This document shows, piece after piece, positions 34,586 through 43,255 of a DNA stretch of 64,000 nucleotides. The notes under the pieces are model-generated. The model searched no databases, was not told where the DNA came from, and was given only the letters and a program-made list of their open reading frames with translations. The stretch is from Gammaproteobacteria bacterium. GTDB taxonomy: Bacteria; Pseudomonadota; Gammaproteobacteria; Thiohalomonadales; Thiohalomonadaceae. The DNA lies in NCBI GenBank assembly GCA_023228645.1, contig JALOAT010000002.1, positions 1 to 64,000 on the forward strand, read 5' to 3'. Numbering within the stretch: the first letter of the stretch is position 1; each line of letters opens with the position of its first letter. Position numbers and translations under genes: made by a program.

Positions 34586-35338
34586 TCAGGAGTTGAGTGA
34601 GCGCCCACCGTCCACGGTCAGGATCTGGCCGCTCATGTACTGGGCATCACGTACCAGGAACAGCACCGTTTTGGCGATGTCCGCGGGTGAACCTTGGCGC
34701 TTGAGGAAGGTGCGGGAGATGATGCGCTGCTTGGTGATGTCGTCCATGTCGCGCTCGGGCCAGAGGATGGCACCGGGCGCGATGCCGTTGACGCGCACCT
34801 CGGGGCCCAGTTCGCCGGCCAGTGCCTTGGTCATCATGGCCAGGCCCGCCTTGGCGATGCTGTACACCGGGTGGCCCTTGAGCGGACGGTCGGCATGGAT
34901 GTCCACGATGTTGACGATGCAGCCGCGCTGGCGGGCCAGATGCGGGGCGGCGGCCTGGGCGAGGAAGAACGGTGCCTTCAAATTAGTGCCGAGCAGGTCG
35001 TTCCACTGCTGATCGTCCACGGTGCCGAGCGGTGTCGGGTAAAAGGTGGAGGCGTTGTTCACCAGCGCATCCAGGCGGCCCCAGATCCCGTGCGCCTCAC
35101 GCACCAGCGCGGGCAGCTTGCCGATATCGAGCAGATCGGCCTGGATCAGTACCACCGAATTGGGGCGGCGGCGCTGAAGTTCCTCCTGCACAGCGAGGGC
35201 GGATTTGCGCGAGCTGCGGTAGTGCAGCACGATGTTGGCGCCATTGGCATGCAGCAAGCGGGCGGTCTCGGCACCGATGCGGTGCGCGGCGCCCGTAATC
35301 AATATTACCCGGCCCTGTAGGTTTTCACCGTTTTCCAC
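34586..35338 (-). CDS. Short-chain dehydrogenase, pteridine reductase type (FolM-like)
   Basis: This 250-residue NADPH-dependent oxidoreductase has the nucleotide motif TGAAHRIG, matching the TGxxxRxG form of pteridine reductases rather than TGxxxGIG. The active-site YSIAKAG (Tyr-Lys) and NNAS are present, and C-terminal TVDGGRSLNS is typical. With folB and folK adjacent, reduction of dihydrobiopterin or dihydrofolate is the likely role. GTG at 35338 is chosen because GGAGAG lies 6 nt upstream; longer frames overlap the divergent gene. Confidence 0.85.
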   Translation of the reverse strand: MENGENLQGRVILITGAAHRIGAETARLLHANGANIVLHYRSSRKSALAVQEELQRRRPNSVVLIQADLLDIGKLPALVREAHGIWGRLDALVNNASTFYPTPLGTVDDQQWNDLLGTNLKAPFFLAQAAAPHLARQRGCIVNIVDIHADRPLKGHPVYSIAKAGLAMMTKALAGELGPEVRVNGIAPGAILWPERDMDDITKQRIISRTFLKRQGSPADIAKTVLFLVRDAQYMSGQILTVDGGRSLNS

Positions 35339-35403
35339 GTCGCTCTCCGTGACATCGTCAAGAACACGTAAACTATATCCGTTTCCGGCCCGAGTATTCC
35401 TGA

Positions 35404-36567
35404 ATGCCTCGTTCTCCGTCCGGCCTCCCCGCGCCCGCACCCGAGGCGCTCGCCGCGAGTGAGCGCCTGCGCGCGCAGATCTGTGCGGAAGCGGAGCGGG
35501 GGCCACTGTCCTTCGCGCGCTTCATGGCGCTGGCACTGTACGCCCCGGGACTCGGCTATTACGCCGGCGGCAGCCGCAAATTCGGCGAGGCCGGCGACTT
35601 CGTGACGGCACCGGAAATCTCGCCCCTCTTTGCCTGGTGCCTGGCGCGCCAGAGCGCCGACATCCTTGCGCAACTCGGCGGCGGCGAGATCCTCGAATTC
35701 GGCGCCGGCACGGGCGCACTCATGATCGAGATGCTGCGCGAACTGGAACGGCTCGACGCCCTGCCGGCGCGCTATCTGATCCTGGAAGTGAGCGCCGAAC
35801 TGGCCGAGCGTCAGCGCATGCGGGTGCTCAGTGAGGCGCCGCACTTGGCGCCGCGGGTCGCCTGGCTGACCCAATTGCCCGCCGCCTTCGAGGGCGTGGT
35901 GATCGCCAACGAGGTCCTCGACGCCATGCCCGTGCAGCGGTTCCGGCTTGGCGACGGGGACGTGGAAGAGCTGAGGGTCGCGTGTACCGCGGACGGTTTT
36001 GTGTGGCAGGCCTGTCCGGCGGAGGCGCGGCTCGCCGAACGTGTGCGCTCCCTTGCGCGGGCTTGTGGCTTCGACGCGCCTTACGAGAGCGAAGTGGGGT
36101 TCGCCGCGGAGGATTGGCTGCGTACCCTGGCGGATGTGCTCCACCGCGGCGTGGCACTGCTCGTGGACTACGGCTTTCCTGAACGCGAGTTCTACCACTC
36201 GCAGCGCAGGAGCGGCACCCTCATGTGCCACTACCGTCATCGCGCCCACGCCGATCCCTTCTTTGCAGTCGGCCTGCAGGACATCACGGCCCACGTGGAT
36301 TTCACGGCCATGGCCGAGGCGGCTCATGCCGCCGGCCTGGACGTGCTGGGATTTTCGAACCAGGCCAGCTTCCTCATGGGCGCCGGCCTCATGGAATTCC
36401 TGGCGAGCCCGCTGGAACCGCGGGCGCAGCTGGAGCGCGCCGCGGCGGTACACAAGCTGACCCTGCCCAGTGAAATGGGCGAGCTGTTCAAGGTACTTGC
36501 CGTGGGGCGGGGAGTGGACGGTCCCCTGAGCGGGTTCCGATTGCGTGACGACAGGGCGCGCCTGTGA
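35404..36567 (+). CDS. SAM-dependent methyltransferase, NDUFAF7/MidA family
   Basis: This 387-residue protein has the family pattern GPLSFARFMALALYAPGLGY, YYAGGSRKFGEAGDFVTAPE and the SAM loop LEFGAGTGALM. Further motifs are VIANEVLDAMPVQRF and LVDYGF. Eukaryotic NDUFAF7 methylates an arginine of a complex I subunit. Bacterial substrates are uncertain. It is divergent from the pteridine reductase gene. Confidence 0.88.
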   Translation: MPRSPSGLPAPAPEALAASERLRAQICAEAERGPLSFARFMALALYAPGLGYYAGGSRKFGEAGDFVTAPEISPLFAWCLARQSADILAQLGGGEILEFGAGTGALMIEMLRELERLDALPARYLILEVSAELAERQRMRVLSEAPHLAPRVAWLTQLPAAFEGVVIANEVLDAMPVQRFRLGDGDVEELRVACTADGFVWQACPAEARLAERVRSLARACGFDAPYESEVGFAAEDWLRTLADVLHRGVALLVDYGFPEREFYHSQRRSGTLMCHYRHRAHADPFFAVGLQDITAHVDFTAMAEAAHAAGLDVLGFSNQASFLMGAGLMEFLASPLEPRAQLERAAAVHKLTLPSEMGELFKVLAVGRGVDGPLSGFRLRDDRARL

Positions 36568-36570
36568 GCT

Positions 36571-36780
36571 TCAGTGCGTCTTCAGGCGGGCCAGTTCGGC
36601 GCGGCGGGCATTCAGCAGCGCGACGTACGTCCTGGCCAGCGAGCGTTCATAGGCGCAATCGGCGCGCCGGGCCGCCTCACGGGAGCGCGCTTCGAGAAAG
36701 GCGATCTCTTCGATGAGCCGCACCTCGCTATGCGGTCCCCGTGGCAAGGCCGCTGTGTAGAAATCGATGATGTCCGTCAT
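36571..36780 (-). CDS. Unknown 69-residue helical protein
   Basis: I do not recognise this protein. It begins MTDIIDFYTAALPRGPHSEV and is mostly a predicted long helical region with many Arg and Ala (EARSREAARRADCAYERSLA). AAGGGA lies 7 nt ahead of the ATG, which supports translation. The stop lies 3 nt from the end of the convergent methyltransferase gene. Confidence 0.65.
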   Translation of the reverse strand: MTDIIDFYTAALPRGPHSEVRLIEEIAFLEARSREAARRADCAYERSLARTYVALLNARRAELARLKTH

Positions 36781-36938
36781 GTTGTTGTCCCTTGTAGTTA
36801 TTGGAACCGATGTGCGCGCCTATCCTGGCAGCGCTTTTTGACAGCCGATCAACCATTGCTGCGGCTGGGCAGTCGGTTTTGATACCGACCACCGAAAGGT
36901 AGCCCAATGCCTCCGCCTTTCAAATATGCGAGCCCCCC

Positions 36939-37637
36939 ATGACGACGAGAACCAGAAAAACCCTGGCAATGCTGGAGAAGCACCACGGCGACGGCGAGCG
37001 CCTTGCGCGTCTGACGCGAGAAGGTTTCGAGCGCCGCTATAACGAGGACTTCTGGGTGGTCTGGCGCACCTGGATGGAGCCGGCCTATTCGGAGGCGCCG
37101 CTGGTGGTCGACCTCGGCGCAGGTCCCGGGCTGTTCGTGGCCGCCCTGGCCGAGCGCCACCCGCAGTTGCGTGCCGTGGGGGTGGAGTGCGCGCCGTACA
37201 TGCTCGATGCCGTGGCGGACCTGCCGGACAACGCGAGCATGGTCTGCGAAGACCTGCACGACGCCCATCTGCCCCTGGCGGACGGGAGCGTCGACGCGGC
37301 GCTCGCCTCGGTGGTGCTGCACGAGTTGAACCAGCCCGTGCGGCTTTTGCTGGAGCTGCGGCGCTGCCTGAAGCCGGGCGGGCGTCTGCTGGTCCAGGAC
37401 TGGGTGCGGGCGCCGCTGGATGTCTACCTGCGCAGCCAGAGCGACGAGGCACGCGTGTTCGATGGGGCCATGTCCGCCGATGAGCTGGAAAACCTGTTCG
37501 TGCACTTCATCGAGCACAATCGGTTTTCACGCGGCGATCTTGTCTATCTTCTGAATCACACCGGTTTTGCGGTGCTCGACACCCACCTCAGCAAGGAGGG
37601 CCGTTATGCACGCCTGGTCGCAGAACGACGCCCCTGA
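36939..37637 (+). CDS. Class I SAM-dependent methyltransferase
   Basis: This 232-residue protein has the SAM motif VVDLGAGPGLFVAALA, followed by AVGVECAPYMLD and a motif IV region (DAALASVVLHEL). LKPGGRLLVQDW is motif VI. The substrate is unknown. It precedes a VanZ-like gene on the same strand by about 20 nt. Confidence 0.85.
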   Translation: MTTRTRKTLAMLEKHHGDGERLARLTREGFERRYNEDFWVVWRTWMEPAYSEAPLVVDLGAGPGLFVAALAERHPQLRAVGVECAPYMLDAVADLPDNASMVCEDLHDAHLPLADGSVDAALASVVLHELNQPVRLLLELRRCLKPGGRLLVQDWVRAPLDVYLRSQSDEARVFDGAMSADELENLFVHFIEHNRFSRGDLVYLLNHTGFAVLDTHLSKEGRYARLVAERRP

Positions 37638-37655
37638 TGCCACACGGCACACAGC

Positions 37656-38045
37656 GTGGCTGATAGCGTGCGGCTGAGATATCACGGCATCTGGGTTGCC
37701 ATCGGCCTCGGACTCGTCACCACACTGGTGGTGTTGTCGCTCATCCCCGCACCACCCACCGGCCTCGACTTCGAAGGCTCCGACAAGATCGAGCACATGA
37801 TGGGCTATGCCGTACTCATGGGTTGGTTCATGCAAATCTATGCGCAGCCCACGGTGCGGGCACGTATTGCCCTGGCGTTGACCGCACTCGGCTTTGCGGT
37901 GGAAATCCTTCAAGGACTGGGCGGCGTGCGCTATTTCGATTACCTGGATGCGGCGGCGAACGCGAGCGGCGTACTGCTGGCCTGGTGGGTGCTGCGCCCG
38001 CCGTTCTCGCGGTTGTTATGGCACCTGGAGCGCGCGCTGGCCTGA
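37656..38045 (+). CDS. VanZ-like family membrane protein
   Basis: This 129-residue protein has three to four membrane segments. DKIEHMMGYAVLMGWFMQIY and EILQGLGGVRYFDYLDAAAN match the VanZ-like family pattern (D..xH...Y and E..Q......D..D..AN..G). VanZ relatives are widespread; this one has no antibiotic-resistance context. The start is uncertain: GTG at 37656 or GTG at 37668. Confidence 0.8.
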   Translation: MADSVRLRYHGIWVAIGLGLVTTLVVLSLIPAPPTGLDFEGSDKIEHMMGYAVLMGWFMQIYAQPTVRARIALALTALGFAVEILQGLGGVRYFDYLDAAANASGVLLAWWVLRPPFSRLLWHLERALA

Positions 38046-38056
38046 GGCGTGTGCAC

Positions 38057-38797
38057 TCACCGCTTGAACACGCGCACGGCGAGCGGCCAGCGAATCTCCA
38101 AGGATTGCGCACCCGCCCTCGCGCGAACTTCCTCCTCCAACGCAGCGACAGGGTCCGTTCCGCAGGACTCCCGATAATGCCGCACCGCGGACCAGGTACG
38201 CAGGTAGCCGAGCAGATGCGTCGCATCCCAGCAACTGTGCATTTCGAACGTGGGTACGGCGAGCGCTGTGAATGGAATAGCCAGGTCCTGATAGCCGCGC
38301 TCCACCAGGCGCCGCTCGGGCGGCCAATAACCGTCAAGCACATCACCATAGAGCCGCTGGATTGCGGCATCGAGCTCGGCTATGTCGGTGCGAAACAGGT
38401 TATAGGTCCATACCGCCAACACGCCATCGGGGCGCAGCACGCGATCGACTTCGGTGAAAAAGCGCGGCAGGTCGAACCAGTGCAAGGCCTGGGCAACGGT
38501 GACGAGATCCACTGAGCGGCTGGGTAGGTCGCTGTCTTCCGCCGCCGCCACGGCATAGTGCACGCGCGGGTGCGGGTGGGCCTTCGCGATCTGTTCGGCG
38601 CTGGCATCGGTGGCGATCACGCGCTGAAAGTGGCGGGCGAGCGCCACCGCGGCCTGGCCAGAACCCGTGGCGCAGTCCCAGGCGCATTCACCGCGCGGTG
38701 CCACCGCGGCGAGATACTCGAATAATGCCTGCGGGTAGTCGGGCCGAAAGACGGCATAGCCGGCCGCGAGGGCGGAGAAGTGGTCCTTGAAACTCAA
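38057..38797 (-). CDS. Class I SAM-dependent methyltransferase (UbiE/TMT1-like)
   Basis: This 246-residue protein has FRPDYPQALFEYL, the SAM motif WDCATGSGQAAVALA, then VIATDASAEQIA and VTVAQALHWFDLPRF. It matches the Methyltransf_11 proteins that begin DHFS..A..Y..FRPDYP. The start is TTG at 38797 inside the cca stop (TTGA), with no good alternative. The tight coupling suggests co-expression with cca. The substrate is unknown. Confidence 0.85.
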   Translation of the reverse strand: MSFKDHFSALAAGYAVFRPDYPQALFEYLAAVAPRGECAWDCATGSGQAAVALARHFQRVIATDASAEQIAKAHPHPRVHYAVAAAEDSDLPSRSVDLVTVAQALHWFDLPRFFTEVDRVLRPDGVLAVWTYNLFRTDIAELDAAIQRLYGDVLDGYWPPERRLVERGYQDLAIPFTALAVPTFEMHSCWDATHLLGYLRTWSAVRHYRESCGTDPVAALEEEVRARAGAQSLEIRWPLAVRVFKR

Positions 38798-40056
38798 CGG
38801 GGCGCCTCGCCGTCGTCATCGCCACTGTCGTCGCCATCGCGGCCGAGCGCCACATGGATGGCACGCACGCGACGCCGGTGTTGTTCCTCGCGGATCTGTA
38901 CGCCGGTGAAATCGGCCGCCATCACCTCCCGCGCGGTGACGGCACAGGCCGCCGCATAAGCCCGACGGAACAGTGCCGTCTCGGGTCGTTCCGCGTCTTC
39001 AAACCCGGGCCGGCCGCGTGCGTCCGCCTCACAGGCGAGCAGATACTGATCGAGGCGCCCGGGGCGGCGGAAGACATCGATGGCCTCCAGGGTCTTGAGC
39101 AGCGTGGCGGCGCGCATCTCCAGCGCGCGGTGATAGTGGCCGTGCCAGCGCGTGACCAGCAGCGCCAGTTCGCGATGCTCGTTGGGCACGCGCAGACGCG
39201 CGCACAGCTGTTCCACCAGGCGCACGCCGCGCTCCTCGTGGGCGATGTGGCGCGGCCATTCCTCGCGGGGCGTGGTGCCCTTGCCGAGATCGTGCACCAG
39301 GGCGGCGAAGCGCACGCGCGTATCGGCGCTGAGGCGCGCGGCCTGATCGACCACCATCAGCACGTGCGTGCCCGTGTCTTCCTCGGGATGCCAGTGACGC
39401 GGTTGCGGTACGCCGAACAGCCGATCCAGTTCCGGCAACACGCGCGCCAGCGCGCCGCAGCCGCGCAACACCTCGATGAAACGCGAGGGGGTGGGTTCGC
39501 CGAGCGCGCGTTCCAGTTCCTGCCACACGCGTTCGGGCACCAGCGCATCCACTTCGCCGTTTTCCACCATGGTGCGCATCAGGCGGTGGGTGCCGTGCGC
39601 CACGCGAAAGCCCCAGCGACCGTAGCGCGCGGCGTAGCGCGCCACGCGCAGGATGCGCACCGGGTCTTCGGCAAACGCCTCCGAGACGTGACGCAAGCGG
39701 CCGAGGCGCAGGTCTTCCCGGCCGCCGTACGGATCGATGAGCGTGCCGTCCTCGTCCATGGCCATGGCATTGATGGTGAGATCGCGCCGGCGCAGATCCT
39801 CTTCCAGCGTCACGTCCGGTGCGGCGTGGAAGTGGAAGCCGTGATAGCCCGGTGCGGTCTTGCGCTCGGTGCGCGCCAGGGCGTGTTCCTCGTTAGTCTC
39901 CGGGTGCAGAAAGACCGGGAAATCCTTGCCAACGGGGCGAAAGCCGCGCGCAAGCATCTCCTCGGGCGTCGCGCCCACCACCACCCAATCGCGGTCCTGC
40001 GGGACGAGGCCGAGCAACTGGTCGCGCACGGCACCGCCGACGAGATAGATCTTCAT
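38794..40056 (-). CDS. cca: CCA-adding tRNA nucleotidyltransferase with HD domain
   Basis: This 420-residue protein adds or repairs the 3' CCA of tRNA. It begins MKIYLVGGAVRDQLLGLVPQ. Motif B is RRRDLTINAMAMDEDG, and DPYGGREDLRLGRLRHVSEA follows. The C-terminal HD domain (ALVHDLGKGTTP) gives the 2',3'-cyclic phosphodiesterase/phosphatase functions of the E. coli enzyme. It lies after the NDUFA9-like gene on the same strand. Confidence 0.97.
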   Translation of the reverse strand: MKIYLVGGAVRDQLLGLVPQDRDWVVVGATPEEMLARGFRPVGKDFPVFLHPETNEEHALARTERKTAPGYHGFHFHAAPDVTLEEDLRRRDLTINAMAMDEDGTLIDPYGGREDLRLGRLRHVSEAFAEDPVRILRVARYAARYGRWGFRVAHGTHRLMRTMVENGEVDALVPERVWQELERALGEPTPSRFIEVLRGCGALARVLPELDRLFGVPQPRHWHPEEDTGTHVLMVVDQAARLSADTRVRFAALVHDLGKGTTPREEWPRHIAHEERGVRLVEQLCARLRVPNEHRELALLVTRWHGHYHRALEMRAATLLKTLEAIDVFRRPGRLDQYLLACEADARGRPGFEDAERPETALFRRAYAAACAVTAREVMAADFTGVQIREEQHRRRVRAIHVALGRDGDDSGDDDGEAPR

Positions 40057-40063
40057 GATGTTC

Positions 40064-40972
40064 TCAGCGTGTGAGATAGCCCGGGACGATGTCTTCCACC
40101 GCCGCCGGGGTGATGTCCAGCTCCTCGGGGAAGCCGGTGTGACAGACGCTATCTTGCTGCAGCGTCAGGTAATTGTCCCATGAGAACGGTTTTCCCGGCA
40201 GGTGTTCCAGCAGGCGCGCCTGCAGGCGGGACATACCATCGCCGAGCGCCAGCACGCTGCGCCGCAGTCCGAGCGTGGCGGCCGTGTATTCCACCAGTTC
40301 TTCGAGGGAATACACCTTCGGTCCGCACAGTTCCAGGCGCTTGCCGACGGTGCCCTCGCGCGCGAGGACGCGCGCAAAGGCCTCGACAACGTCGCCCACA
40401 TGGACCGGTTGCAAGCGCGCGCCGGCCGCGGCGAGTGGAAACCAGTAGGGCGTGACCTTCAGCAGGCGCGCGAAGCGATTGAAGAAGCTGTCGCCGACGC
40501 CGAAGATGATCGACGGCCGGAAGCTGGTCACGCGCAGGTCATGGGCGGCGTGCATGATGTTCTCGCCTTCGCCCTTGGTGCGCAGATAATGGCTGCGCCC
40601 ATAGGCAGCGTCGGCATTGAGCGCGCTCATGTGCAACACGCGCCGCACGCCGGTTTCGCGACAGGCCTGGGCGAGCTTGCGCGGGAGTTCCACGTGGGCC
40701 TGGTAGAAGCCGCGTCCGTCGCGGCCGCGCTCATTGAGGATGCCGATCAGGTTCACCGCGGCGTCGCAACCGTCCAGTTCCGCCGCGAGCACCTTGGCAT
40801 CATGCGCGTCGGCCTCGGCGAGGATCAGCCGGGGCAGCACCAAGAGATCCCGGTGCCGTTCGCGATGGCGGGTGAGCACCTTCAGGCGGTGGCCGTCCTT
40901 CGCCAGGCGCGCGGCGAGGTGGCGACCCACGAAGCCGGTGCCGCCGAGGATGCAGATGGTTTGCGTGGTCAT
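40064..40972 (-). CDS. NDUFA9-like atypical short-chain dehydrogenase / epimerase
   Basis: This 302-residue protein starts with a Rossmann motif, CILGGTGFVGRHLAARLAKD, and has LKVLTRHRERHRDLLVLP, typical of the complex I NDUFA9-like subfamily. The catalytic Tyr-Lys of epimerases is present in altered form (YGRSHYLRTKGEGE). The function is uncertain (quinone- or complex-I-associated). It is divergent from the aldehyde dehydrogenase gene. Confidence 0.82.
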   Translation of the reverse strand: MTTQTICILGGTGFVGRHLAARLAKDGHRLKVLTRHRERHRDLLVLPRLILAEADAHDAKVLAAELDGCDAAVNLIGILNERGRDGRGFYQAHVELPRKLAQACRETGVRRVLHMSALNADAAYGRSHYLRTKGEGENIMHAAHDLRVTSFRPSIIFGVGDSFFNRFARLLKVTPYWFPLAAAGARLQPVHVGDVVEAFARVLAREGTVGKRLELCGPKVYSLEELVEYTAATLGLRRSVLALGDGMSRLQARLLEHLPGKPFSWDNYLTLQQDSVCHTGFPEELDITPAAVEDIVPGYLTR

Positions 40973-41046
40973 TGGATGCGAGTGCGCGAGGCAGGCGTTC
41001 CCGGGGTGAAGTGTATACTACGGGCTGTTACGTGGATGGAGCTGCC

Positions 41047-42411
41047 ATGTCCTTCGTGTCCATCAATCCCGCCACCGGAGAACGCTTCGCCGGGCATCCC
41101 GCGTGGGGCGAGGCGGAGATCACGGAGGCCCTGGCGCGCGCAGCGGTCGCGGCATCGGCGTGGTCGGCGCGCCCGGTCCAGCAGCGTTGCGACGACCTGC
41201 GTCGTGTAGCGGAAATTCTGCGCGGACGCGTCGCCAAACTCGCCGCCCTGGTCACCCGGGAAATGGGCAAGCTGCAGCGCGAGGCGCGCGCCGAGGTGGA
41301 GAAGTGCGCACTGGTCTGCGACTACTATGCCGAGCACGCGCCCGCCTTCCTCGCCGACGAGGCGGTCGCCTCCGACGCATCGCGCAGCCTGGTGGTCTAC
41401 CAGCCCCTCGGCACGGTGCTCGCGGTGATGCCCTGGAATTTTCCCCTCTGGCAGGTGTTCCGCTTCGCCGCGCCGGCGCTCGTGGCCGGCAACACGGCGC
41501 TGCTCAAGCACGCCTCCAACACCCATTTGTGCGCGCTCGCCATCGAGGACGTGTTCCGCGACGCGGGGCTGCCCGGGGGCGTGTTCCAGAACCTGATGAT
41601 CGGTGCGTCGCAGGTGGCGCAGGTCATCGCCGACCCGCGCGTGCACGGTGTGGCCCTGACCGGCTCCGAGGGCGCCGGCCGCCAGGTGGCGGCGGCGGCC
41701 GGGGCTGCGCTCAAGAAGACCGTGCTGGAACTGGGCGGCTCCGACGCCTTTTTGGTGCTCGAGGATGCCGACCTGGAGTTCACCGTGGCGCAGGCGGTGA
41801 TCGCGCGCTTCCAGAACGCCGGGCAGAGTTGCATCGCGGCCAAGCGCTTTGTGGTGGTGGAGGCCATCGCCAATGCCTTCGTGGCGCGTTTTCGCGACGC
41901 CATCGCCCGGCTCCTGCCCGGCGCACCGGACGACCCGGCCACCGGCCTCGCCCCCATGGTGCGCGACGATCAGCGCCAGGCGTTGCACGCGCAGGTGAGC
42001 CGCAGCATCGCCCTGGGCGCCGAGCGGGTGATCGGCGGCCATCCCATCGAGGGGCCGGGTTTCTACTACGCGGCCACCCTGCTCGACCGGGTGCAGCCCG
42101 GCATGCCGGCCTACGAGGAGGAACTCTTCGGGCCCGTGGCCGCGGTGATCCGCGCCCGGGACGAGGAGCACGCCGTCGCCATCGCCAACGACAGTCGCTA
42201 CGGGCTGGGCGGCAGCGTATGGACCGCGGACCCGGCGCGCGGCGAGCGCGTGGCGCGGCGCCTGGAATGCGGCTGCGCCTTCGTGAACGGCGTGGTCAAG
42301 AGCGATCCGCGCCTGCCCTTCGGCGGCGTGAAGGCCTCGGGCTACGGAAGGGAACTGGCCCTGCACGGCCTGCGCGAGTTCGTCAACGCCAAGACCCTGT
42401 GGGTGCGCTGA
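41047..42411 (+). CDS. NAD(P)-dependent succinate-semialdehyde dehydrogenase type
   Basis: This 454-residue protein begins SFVSINPATGERFAGHPAWG. The glutamate motif is VLELGGSDAFLVLEDADLEF and the catalytic cysteine is in NAGQSCIAAKRFVV. VMPWNFPLWQVFRFAAPAL is the coenzyme-binding region. The ELGGSD and QSCIAAKR forms are typical of SSADH, oxidising succinate semialdehyde to succinate. No GABA transaminase gene is nearby. ATG at 41047 has TGGAG upstream. Confidence 0.88.
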   Translation: MSFVSINPATGERFAGHPAWGEAEITEALARAAVAASAWSARPVQQRCDDLRRVAEILRGRVAKLAALVTREMGKLQREARAEVEKCALVCDYYAEHAPAFLADEAVASDASRSLVVYQPLGTVLAVMPWNFPLWQVFRFAAPALVAGNTALLKHASNTHLCALAIEDVFRDAGLPGGVFQNLMIGASQVAQVIADPRVHGVALTGSEGAGRQVAAAAGAALKKTVLELGGSDAFLVLEDADLEFTVAQAVIARFQNAGQSCIAAKRFVVVEAIANAFVARFRDAIARLLPGAPDDPATGLAPMVRDDQRQALHAQVSRSIALGAERVIGGHPIEGPGFYYAATLLDRVQPGMPAYEEELFGPVAAVIRARDEEHAVAIANDSRYGLGGSVWTADPARGERVARRLECGCAFVNGVVKSDPRLPFGGVKASGYGRELALHGLREFVNAKTLWVR

Positions 42412-42469
42412 AGGCGCCGTTTCCGCGGTCCGACCAGACACCCTGCCGTCTCCACTCATCGGTTTCGTG

Positions 42470-43255
42470 ATGGAAATCCTCTCCTATCTTTTACTCGGTG
42501 CCTTCGCGGGTGTCCTGGCGGGACTGCTCGGCGTGGGCGGCGGCCTGGTCATCGTGCCCGCGCTCGCCTATCTGTTGCCCGCCCGCGGGGTTGCGCCTGA
42601 GGTGGTCATGCACCTGGCGCTCGGCACCTCGCTGGCTACCATCGTGCTCACATCCAGTTCGTCGGTCGTTGCACACCATCGGCGTGGAGGCGTTCAGTGG
42701 AAGGTCTTTGGGCGGCTGACGCCGGGCGTGCTGGTGGGTGCCTTCCTGGGCGCGGCCGTCGCCGATGCGCTGCCTGCGGGACCCCTGCGCCTCGTGTTCG
42801 GCGTATTCGCCCTGCTGGTGGCGTTGCAGCTGGGCCTCGCCGCGAAGCCCCCGCCGCAGCGGGAGCTGCCCGGGCGCGCCGGTATGGGCCTGGCGGGCAG
42901 CGTCATCGGCGTTGTTTCGGCCATCGTGGGTATTGGCGGCGGCAGCCTCACCGTGCCCTTCCTGGCCTGGTGCAACGTCCCCATGCGCGTGGCAGTCGCC
43001 ACCTCGGCGGCGGTGGGTCTGCCCATCGCCGTCGCCGGTGCCCTCGGGTATGCACTCATGGGGCTGGGGCACCCGGCGCTGCCGCCTGGGGCGCTGGGCT
43101 ATGTGTATCTTCCGGCGCTGCTTGGCATTGCGCTGGCGAGTGTGCTGTGCGCGCCGGTGGGCGCCCGGCTCGCTCACGCGGTGCCCGCGCCCGCGCTGAA
43201 GCGCTTCTTTGCTGTGTTCCTCGCCTTCCTCGGGCTTCGTATGCTGCTTGGCTGA
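42470..43255 (+). CDS. TSUP/TauE-SafE family permease
   Basis: This 261-residue inner-membrane protein has seven to eight hydrophobic helices and two repeats of the family glycine motif (FAGVLAGLLGVGGGLVIVPA and GVVSAIVGIGGGSLTVPFLA). TSUP proteins move small organic or sulphur-containing anions such as sulphite or sulphonates; the substrate is not predictable here. The end of the gene (TGA at 43253-43255) overlaps the proposed CTG start of the downstream barrel gene. Confidence 0.9.
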   Translation: MEILSYLLLGAFAGVLAGLLGVGGGLVIVPALAYLLPARGVAPEVVMHLALGTSLATIVLTSSSSVVAHHRRGGVQWKVFGRLTPGVLVGAFLGAAVADALPAGPLRLVFGVFALLVALQLGLAAKPPPQRELPGRAGMGLAGSVIGVVSAIVGIGGGSLTVPFLAWCNVPMRVAVATSAAVGLPIAVAGALGYALMGLGHPALPPGALGYVYLPALLGIALASVLCAPVGARLAHAVPAPALKRFFAVFLAFLGLRMLLG

